Positions 34,901 through 46,074 of a DNA stretch of 64,000 nucleotides are shown here, piece after piece. The notes under the pieces are model-generated. The model made no database searches and had not been told where the DNA came from. It saw nothing but the letters and a program-made list of their open reading frames with translations. Made by a program: the position numbers and the translations under genes. The DNA is from Littorina saxatilis (taxonomy: Eukaryota > Mollusca > Gastropoda > Littorinimorpha > Littorinidae): assembly GCF_037325665.1 (NCBI RefSeq), contig NC_090261.1:68500139-68564138 (forward strand). Reading direction: 5' to 3'. Numbering within the stretch: the first letter of the stretch is position 1; the number at the start of each line of letters is the position of its first letter.

Positions 34901-37900
34901 TGTTCCTCATTTCCCAAGGCACTGTAGCTACCAAATATGTACACACAAAGAACACAAGAGCCAACTTTGACTAGACCTTTCTGATGACCTGTCCAAAGAA
35001 TCCTGTGTCAGGATCAGACGGTGTCCCAAACCCCCACGCGTCTTGCGATGGTTCAACCAGGTCATACCTGCAACATGAACAGCAACTTAAAAATAGATGC
35101 CTTGTAAAAACAGAAACTATGACTTTGGAGTTCATTATAAACGAGTTTCAGACAAAAACCTCTGTCTGGGATTTTATGTGCGTTGAGAGGTCTGTTCCTG
35201 GACGGTGGGCCGGGTAGCTCAGTTGGTAGAGCACTGGACTTGTGATCCTATATAGGGTCTAGGGTTCGAATCCAGCCAAGAACAGTCACGGGTCAACTTT
35301 ATGTGCAGACTCAAAGAAGGTATTTGCATTTTTTCAGTATAAATGATAGTATTGTATTTACTTTCAATTACAATTGTACACATGCGTCTTGGAAAAAACT
35401 TACTCTTTCTAGAGCTATTTTAAAAACAACACACACTAATTCATGTTTTTAGACTTTCCAAACTTTAAATTTGAAGACACACTCCTTCTCGTAAACAGGC
35501 TCACCATCACAGATGTGGCCAGGCTTTCTCCTTGGGATAAAACCATCCCTCCACTTGGTCACATACCTCAAATCAACACTCTGACTATTTACTGTGGTGA
35601 GTTGAAACTTAGTTTATAAATTGATCTCTGTAAAAGCCGCTAGCTGCTTTGACGAAATTAATTTATCAAGTAATAAAAAATGAAAATAAAATTAAAAAAA
35701 CCATTCGAGTCATCAAAGACCTACTCCAAAATAAATATTGTTGTTCGATTAAGAAAGCAATAAAAGCAAAAAAGAAAAAAGTATTTCCAAATATTCTCGC
35801 GCGGTTCTGCGCTAGGCCTGATATAAGCCCGGAGAGTGTCTGGTAACAGTGTGAGGGTCACCTTAGTCACAGGCTTATAACTCAAACATTTTTTGCTCTT
35901 TTCTAAAACAGTTTTCACCACTGAATAGAGCATAAAAAACTCTTTAGGAAAATGTAAAATTATGAAAATCATGCAAAGGTGACATGCGACTCAATGCGTG
36001 GTGGAGGGTCACATTTTATCCAATGTAAAAACCTAGCCAGATCTGAGATGACGAGATTAGCGAATCAACCCGTCGTGTCCTCAATAGTTTCTTTGACCGG
36101 CTGTGGACACACATTTAAGCTCGTCGTCGATGGTGATCGAGTCCAACTGTTTGCCTTTAAGAAAAGTACGAAAATACTGGTGTAGTCAAGTGGCGTATCC
36201 AGTCTTTTTGTGTAATTATCTCCTGCCCGACTCAGTTGCCTCCCCTGTCTATTATCTTCCCCTGACCCAAGTTGTGTCTCCCGCTAGGATGATTGTGTGT
36301 TTACTTTCGTAGGGTAGACTCTTGACCGGATTCCTTTCTAACCTCTTATCTCAGATTTAGGTGGTCGTTATGTAATGTGCCGCCAGACTGTCTGGGTATC
36401 GTTGGACGGCGTTTTGTCAAGTGGGTGTCATTTCTTTTGACAGGGTACAATTATAGAAGATGCCAGGTAGCTTGGAGGTGTTAGTCTCTTACCCCCCCCC
36501 CCCCCCCCCCTTCTGTGTATCAGCTTTGACACTACTTGTAATATTTCCGGTGTGTGACACCTCTGTAACGATTTCTGCCTCGGTAACGATCCCTTTTCAT
36601 TGGGCAGGCAATCTTAAGTAGAACGCCCCCCGTTGTCTGACACCGGGTATCTTTCCTATTGGCTATTGGGAATCGGAGTGACCAGCCTTTAAAAGGGAGA
36701 GCATTAGGCTAGATCAGCAGACGGGTGCTCTATGTGTGTTGTCGGTTGATGTGAACGGTCGAAGTGCTGACCAAATTTGTCGCGAAGTTGTAATCGGTCG
36801 ACGTGTGGTGTTAAATTCCGATACCTGTGCTCTTGTGTTTACTGTTTCAAGTGTGCTCACTGAGGAGAATCTGTAAGTAACTAGATGCTTTATTCATTCC
36901 TTATGCTGTATTCATTCCTTATGCTCTATTCTTATGTTTCATTTGATGCTATGATGTTTGCATATATGTACATTTTGACGCTGAAATTGAGCGTTAATAA
37001 CTTCTAATATTTGATGACCAGTTATTCTAAAGTTGTTTTAGAGTCTTGTGAACATAAAACTCGCGCGTGTATCGTAACCCATGTGTATCGTTGCCATTTT
37101 TCCCCCATTTTATCACATATTATTTCTGGAGATCAGTAAAGTCTGAGTAGTAGTCGGTTAAAAGCCCAAAGTTAAGCCCTCCGTGCCATTGGCCCGTAAA
37201 GCTACCTATTTACGATTTAGGCGCAGAAACGGGAATTATGGTTGACATATATTTTGGGTAATGAACTCGTATCATGAGTTATCTTTCTTATTCTTGTCGT
37301 TATTATTCAACTCTATGAAGATGTGTCTTCATGGCGATGTACATACTTAATAATAACAATTATTTTGCAGTTGCGGTTCATGCAGTTGATTAATTTATGT
37401 AGAGCATTTTCCAATGCAAGGCTTAGGCCTAAGGGAAGATGTTGGTTACTTCCCTTGACATTAGCTGTTGTGGAGTTGTTTAACTCACTGTGGATTCTCT
37501 TTCAGAGAATGCTGTGTCTGCAGGATTTTGGCTGTATTGTTTAGGTTTATTGTGGAATGTATGTATGGTTAGGATGCATTGGTATGAATGGTGCGTTTTA
37601 CTTGTTATGCCATGTACTTATATTATGTTTTCTTTTCTTTTCATGTGTCATCAGACACTGCTTTCTGGTGTTAACTTTCTGGTGTCTACTTTCTGGTGTT
37701 TGCTTCTGGTGTACGTTAAGTAAAAGTCACGTTATCGCAACCTCTGTCTTGGCGTCTCATTTATGCTTCCTGGCCTATTCCCCCCCCCTTCCACTCCACC
37801 CTATCACACTGGCAACAAATGAAAAAACAAAGCGATGAAGAGATGAAATACTAACAAAGAAGAGATGAAATACTAACAAAGAAGAGATGAAATACTAACA

Positions 37901-39209
37901 AAGAAGAGATGAAATACTAACAAAGAAGAGATGAAATACTAACAAAGAAGAGATGTAATAATAACAAAGAAGAGATGAAATACTAACAAAGAAGAAAAGA
38001 AATACTAACAAAGAAGAGATGTAATACTAACAAAGAAGAGATGTAATACTAACAAAGAAGAGATGTAATACTAACAAAGAAGAGATGTAATACTAACAAA
38101 GAAGAGATGTAATACTAACAAAGAAGAAAAGAAATACTAACAAAGAAGAGATGTAATACTAACAAAGAAGAGATGTAATACTAACAAAGAAGAGATGTAA
38201 TACTAACAAAGAAGAGATGTAATACTAACAAAGAAGAGATGTAATACTAACAAAGAAGAAAAGAAATACTAACAAAGAAGAGATGTAATACTAACAAAGA
38301 TGAGATGTAATACTAACAAAGAAGAGATGTAATACTAACAAAGAAGAAAAGAAATACTAACAAAGAAGAAAAGAAATACTAACAAAGAAGAGATAAAATA
38401 CTAACAAAGAAGAAAAGAAATACTGACAAAGAAGAGATGTAATACTAACAAAGAAGAGATGAAATACTAACAAAGAAGAGATGAAATACTAAACAAGTCG
38501 CGTAAGGCGATATTACTACATTTAGTCAAGCTGTGGAACTCACAGAATGAAACTGAACGTAGTCCGCCGCAAGTGCAAAAGGCAGTGAAAGTGACGAGCC
38601 TGTTTGGTGCGGTAGCGGTTGCGCTGTGCTTCATAGCACGCTTTACTGTACTGTTTTAACTTTCTGAGCGTGTTTTTAATCCAAACATATCATATCTATT
38701 TGTTTTTGGAATCAGGAACCGACAAGGAATAAAATGAAAGTGTTTTTAAATTGATTTCGAAAATTTAATTTTGATCATAATTTTTATATTTTTAATTTTC
38801 AGAGCTTGTTTTTAATCCAAATATAACATATTTATATGTTTTTGGAATCAGGAAATGATGAAGAATAAGATGAACGTAAATTTGGATCGTTTTATAATTT
38901 TTTAAATTTTTTTTACAATTTTTAGATTTTTAATGACCAAAGTCATGAATTAATTTTTAAGCCACCAAGCTGAAATGCAATACCAAAGTCCGGCCTTTGT
39001 CGAAGATTGCTAGGCCAAAATTTCAATCAATTTGATTGAAAAATGAGGGTGTGACAGTGACTTTTACAAAAAGCCGGATATGACGTCATCAAAGACATTT
39101 ATCGAAAAAATGAAAAAACTTCCGGGGATATCATTCCCAGGAACTCTCATGTAAAATTTCATAAAGATCGGTCCAGTAGTTTAGTCTGAATCGCTCTACA
39201 CACACACGC

Positions 39210-39244
<35 letters not shown>

Positions 39245-42083
39245 CACACAGACACACACACACACATACACACACACACACACACACATACACACACACA
39301 CATAAACCACGACCCTCGTCTCGATTCCCCCTTTACGTTAAAACATTTAGTCAAAACTTGACTAAATGTAAAAAGAAGAGATGTAATACTAACAAAGAAG
39401 AGATGAAATACTAACAAAGAAGAGATGAAATACTAACAAAGAAGAGATGAAATACTAACAAAGAAGAGATAAAATACTAACAAAGAAGAGATGAAATACT
39501 AACAAAGAAGAGATGATATACTAACAAAGAAGAGATGAAATACCAACAAAGAAGAGATGAAATACTAACAAAGAAGAGATGATATACTAACAAAGAAGAG
39601 ATGAAATACCAACAAAGAAGAGATGATATACTAACAAAGAAGAGATGAAATACTAACAAAGAAGAGATGATATACTAACAAAGAAGAGACGAAATAATAA
39701 CAAGGAAGAGATGAAATACTAACGTGAAGTTGAGAGAGTGGCTTGCAACGTGCAGAAAGTCCAAATACATGCCGGACCACTCCTTGCTTCCGTTCTCACT
39801 CCGCGATATCACGTACCGCGTCCACTGCACACACACATACACACGTCAACCCCTCGCTTTTGGACCTAGTACGCCGTCATGCTAACCTCCATCCCCTTTT
39901 CTCCCCCCACCCTCGCCACTGTGGTAAGTATACTGGGAATTCCCTTGAAAGGGAGAACTCATTATGGAGTTTGGGTATCTGCAGGTTGCAATGCCTGCAC
40001 CTTGACTGTTCACACACGTCCTAGCTGATATCATGCTCACTCTTCATCAAGCTACAATGCCATCATGTTTTAATTATGATTAACTGTAAAAGAACGCTTT
40101 GATCCGAAAAGTGTGCCAGATAGCCAGGTGGACGATCTTTAATGGCATAGCAAGTTTAAATGAAATGACACTGGAATGAATGTTTTAGTTGAGGCACACA
40201 AATGGGTGAAATACCTTTTTGCCGAGTTTAGTTTCTGACAGGAGCTTTGAACGTCGAAACAGACGGATGCAATAGCCTAATGCTTTGGACATCGGCCTTT
40301 AAGGTTGAAGGTTCGGGGTTTGAATCCTGGCTGCGTCGGTGGGTAAGTGTGGAGCATGTTCCGGTCTTACAGGTCAAATAATGTGCAGAACTATTACTAT
40401 TAGTACCGTATCCCTTTTCGTGTGTAGTAAACACAAGCACGGACAGAAATACGCACGGACAAGATATTGTAATCCTTGTCATTGTGCTGGTTATAGAAAC
40501 ACAAATATATAAATACGGCCATGAAAGTAAAAGCCCACACGTGCTAAAAACTAGTGAACGTTGGAGTTTCAGCCCACATAAGTAGACGGCAATCTTCTTC
40601 TTCTTCGTTCGTGGGCTGAAACTCCCACGTACACTCGTGTTTTTTGCACGAATGGAATTTTACGTGTATGACCGTTTTTTACCCCGCCATTTAGGCAGCC
40701 ATACGCCGTTTTCGGAGGAAGCATGCTGGGTATTTTCGTGTTTCTATAACCCACCGAACTCTGACATGGATTACAGGATCTTTTTCGTGCGCACTTGGTC
40801 TTGTGCTTGCGTGTACACACGGGGGTGTTCGGATACCGAGGAGAGTCTGCACACAAAGTTGACTCTGAGAAATAAATCTCTCGCCGAACGTGGGGACGAA
40901 CTCACGCTGACAGCGGCCAACTGGATACAAATCCAGCGCGCTACCGACTGAGCTACATCCCCGCCCGTAGACGGCAATGACGACGACGATCAAGAAGAAG
41001 AACAAGAAGAAGATCAAGAACATTTTGTTAAAATCATCTTCTGTATTATCACTCCCATCCCTTTCCTGTTTGTTTTTGTATCTAGCGTTTCTGTTTGTTA
41101 TCGTATTCTGAAATGAGTATTTCGATTTAGTCCGACATCAATGCTATGTTTTCATTAGGATTGCTTGAAATAAGCATTATGCTTGAGTTAGAAATCCTAA
41201 TTGCCATATATATTGTTCATGTCATGATAAAAAATTGAATAAAGTCTTGTTTAAATCAACAGGAAGAAAATGAACGAAAGGAAAATGAAACAAAACATGG
41301 ACATTTTCTTTCTTAAAAGTAACGCTTAAGGAAAATACGTTTGTTCTCCTTTCCATCCGAGTTTCAAGTAAGCTACGGTGTCTTTTTCGACGAAATACAC
41401 ACCTTCTTCGCCGCAGCCCCCACCTACCCCCGAAAACTTGACTTAATGTAAAAAGTGAGGAGAAGGAGGGGTAGGAACATGTAGATCACCTCTTTTGTCA
41501 CAATTCGAAGACGACGATCGTTAAAACCTCTCTGTTGGTTGGGAAACAGCCAGTCCCCCAGGTTGCCATGGTGATTCGTTTTCTCCGTCTTAACTCCATC
41601 TAACATTCGTAACAACTTGCCAACACGGGACCATCTACGTCCTTCTGGTTTCCATAGCAACGTATTCACCAACATGACGGAAGGCGTGTTACTGTTTGTT
41701 GTAGACACACACTGGAAATATTGACAGAGCACTTCAACAACGCTATTTGAAAAGAGTACGGAACACATATACACGCAAACATGCATGCACGCACGCACGC
41801 ACACATACGCACGTAGACGTATACACGCAACGCTTGCACACACACTCACACAATACCACACACACACACTACCACTCACACACACGCACACGCACACACG
41901 CACACATACGCACGTAGACGCATACACGCAACGCTCGCACACACACTCACACAATACCACACACACACACTACTACTCACACACACGCACACGCACACAC
42001 GCACACATACGCACGTAGACGCATACACGCAACGCTCGCAAACACACTCACACAATACCACACACACACACTACCACTCACAC

Positions 42084-42131
<48 letters not shown>

Positions 42132-43644
42132 ACACACAGACTGACAGACACATACACACACACGCACGAACGCACGCACACACACACACCAGGGCCGGAC
42201 TACCGGGGGGGTTATGGGGGTTGCGCAACCCCCCCCCTAGCCTAAACATGTACCTTACTTATTTAATTTTTTTTTTATTATTGCTTATTTTATGCCGTTT
42301 CATGCAAGGAGCGACCATTTTCCTATCTCAGAATATGACCTACCCGTCAGCTTCAGGGGGCTTTGCCCCCTGACCCCCACAACGAGGGGGGGTGGGTGGG
42401 TTCTAGGGTTTCCGGACCCCCCCCCCCCCAGCCAAAAAATAAAAATATTGAATGAGGTATGCATTTCTTTATTTTACATTGAGTTTCAATTTTTGGGGTA
42501 TTAATCAGTGACAAAATCTGCTGCCTGAAACTGGTAATGATCATCCTCAGAATGCACCAGATTGCACCATTTTGCATCCTTTTTTTCAAAATTTTCCGGG
42601 GGGGGCATGCCCCCGGACCCCCCTAGCAAGCTAGGCGCTTTGCGCCGTCGGCTCGGCGCTTCGCGCCTTCACACCCATATCTTCACAATATACTTTTGAA
42701 AAAGAACAGTCATAAAATGAACTGATCCGCCCCTGCCGCCTGGGGGGACATCCCCCTGGGCCACCACTGGCAACCCCCCCCCTCCTCTTCGCCTAGTCCG
42801 GCCCTGCACACACACACACACCGCACCGAACATTTACAGAAGTTAAAGAACCTATTAAAACGATTAATAATATGTGATTTTAAGCCAGCAGAAATAACAC
42901 AAAGATATCGCTCCAGCAACGGCTATCTGGTTTTTTTCTCTCCCTCGTAGATTCAAGGATTGGCGAAAAGAAAGCAAACACCCCCGATATGACCTCTTTA
43001 ATATAAACAAGAATTGATTTTGATATGAAGCCACCCACCTTACGACGTTCTTGCACTGCCAGTACAGCTACGTTGTCCATGGTGACATTGGTGACGTACA
43101 GACGATCCAGCAAGAGATCACTCTCTGACGTCACTACAAGCCACCGTGACGTCATACCGAAAACCGACTGTGTGCCCAGCTCTTGCTCCAGTTGACTTGC
43201 CTGTATGATGAATACATATTACGTATCCTACAAACATGACTGAGACCACGTGGTAACTAAACCATATCCTCACACGTGTGTTTATCGTGTAAATGAGGTC
43301 AAAGGGTCAAACGATAACTTGGAAACTTGAAAGGAAGAAGATCACAGCATACAAAGGAAAAGAAGGGAGAGAAGGAGGAAGAGAAGGAAGCGGGAAAAGA
43401 GGAAGAGGAAAATATCATCAACAACAAAGCATAGAATAACGTCAAAAATATAATAAAGATGATATGAGTAATGGAATGTATCCAGAGCTGGATTCCAACT
43501 GTTCCGGCGATAGACAAGAAGAAGAAATGATGAAACTGATGAATGAATGAAACTCAGTGATGAATGATGAAAGTCCAAACAAAAGAACGAGGTAAAAACC
43601 CGGAGAATGAAAAGCAAAAAACGAAGCAAACCCCAACAAAACAA

Positions 43645-43731
<87 letters not shown>

Positions 43732-43774
43732 CACACATACACACACACAGACACACACACACACACACACACAT

Positions 43775-43829
<55 letters not shown>

Positions 43830-45989
43830 CCTTACAAGAAACGCTAGAAAGAAGAATTGACCAACAAAGAGGCAAATCACAATCGAATGTAAAACGAGGA
43901 AACAATGTCACCTGCACACATCACTATGCTTACCTGTGTCAGAGCAGACTGTATACAGGTGACAGAACACAGGAGGAGGAGGTGGAGGGGCCGCCAGCTT
44001 TCTTCACCTGTCCTCACCACCTCCCTCATCCACCCGCCTGACGTCACATGGCTGTTTCCGTACACCACGTGCTGTAGGCCGTGCTGTGACAGATTGTCCA
44101 TGTCTGGTGTAACAGACACACAAGCAGATAGTTCTGATGTGCACACAAGACAGTTAGCCCCGTTAGCGCAGTCGCTAGCGCTCCGGACAGTTAGTCCGGC
44201 ATCGGCGGGTTCCAATCCCTCGGCAAACCAAGACTGAATTCGTTTTGTTTCATATTTCATTTCCTCTTTTCTTTTTCTAAACCCTTACCATACCAAACAT
44301 GTATCATCCTACTGCAATGACTAAACGATTCATCTTAAATCTTAGAAATCCTGTAATATGCAACAAGGTTTGCATTATTCCGCACAGTTTCCAAGAATTC
44401 CCTATTCTATTTTAAGTAACACCAGCTAATCAGAAAAGCCCAAATGGCGCATGTATCACTGACCGTCGACTACAGCCAATAGTTGATATTTGCTTGTAGA
44501 CAAGGCACTTGTGATATACTTTACTTATTTGTTGTAATCTAAACAACGAAGTGACTGTGGCAAGATGAACAAAGTTAAAAAACAAAGGATTACTGTACTC
44601 ACCGATACAAAGACGACACAAGACGATTACGAATTTTCGCTTCTGGAAGCTTCATCAGGAAAAGAAATTTTTTTTTTTCTTTTCCAGAAGCGAAAATTCG
44701 TAATCGTCTTGTGTCGTCTTTGTATCGGTGAGTACAGTAATCCTTTGTTTTTTAACTTTATATTTGTTGTAAAGCAGACGCACAAATAGATCGTCCATGT
44801 CTGATGCAGAACCAACAGCCGGGTAGTTGTTCAAACAGACACGGAAGCCTGCCTTGTGTACACAGACCATTTACACTTTATTTCTTCGAAATTATGTTTG
44901 AATGAACGTAAGAGTGGACGCGAACATTCTTCAGCTTTGCATGCCGCACACGGTGTTTTATACACCAGGTCATGGCGACCGCGAATTTTTAATATTTGTT
45001 TTTAAATGTTTAAATTTTGTGATTATCTTTTTGTGGATTTTGTTAAAAAGTTATTAGCATTTTTTTTTAACATGTTTAGGCTTTACATTACATAACATCA
45101 CATAGACAAGGGGACAATTACAACACACAAGGGGTGTACGTGGGGGGGGGGGGGGGGGGGATGGTCATGGCTTGGTGGTCGCAGTATCAAAAATATGTAA
45201 AAGACAAGTCGCGTAAGGCGAAATAACAACATTTAGTCAAGCTGTCGAACTTACAGAATGAAACTGAACGCACTACATTTTTTCACCAAGACCACATACT
45301 CGTAGTTTCGTCAGTCCACCGCTCGTGGCAAAGGCAGTGAAATATACAAGCCATGCAGAATAGTGCGGTAGTGGTCGCGCTGAGCAGGATAACACGCTTT
45401 TCTGTATGTCTCTTCTCTTTAGCTTACTGAGTTTGTTTTTAATCCCAACATATCATATCTATATGTTCTTGGAATCAGGGACCGACAAGGAATAAGATGA
45501 AATTGTTCTTAAAGCGATTTCGGACAATTAATTGTAATCAAAATTTTCATATTTTTAATTTTCAGAGCTTGTTTGTAATCCAAATATAACATATGTATAT
45601 GTTTTTGGAATCAGACAATGACGAAGAATAAGATGACATTATTTTTTGATCGTTTAATAAAAAAATAAGTTTAATTACAAGTTTCCGATTTTTAATGACC
45701 AAACTCATTCATTAGTTTTTAAGCCACCAAACTGGAATGCAATACCAACGTCCGGCCTTTGTCGAAGATTGCTTTGTCAAAATTTCAATCAATTTGATTG
45801 AAAAATGAGGGTGTGACAGTGCCGCCTCAACTTTTACAAAAAGCCGGATATGACGTCATCAAAGGTATTTATCAAAAAAAAGAAAAAAACATCCGGGGAT
45901 ATCATTCCCAGGAACTCTCATGTCAAATTTCATAAAGATCGGTCCAGTAGTTTAGTCTGAATCGCTCTACACACACGCACAGACAGACA

Positions 45990-46074
<85 letters not shown>

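Noticed and set aside
35207-35280. Possible functional tRNA gene
   Set aside because: An insertion in the variable region breaks the fold and the body continues as SINE.
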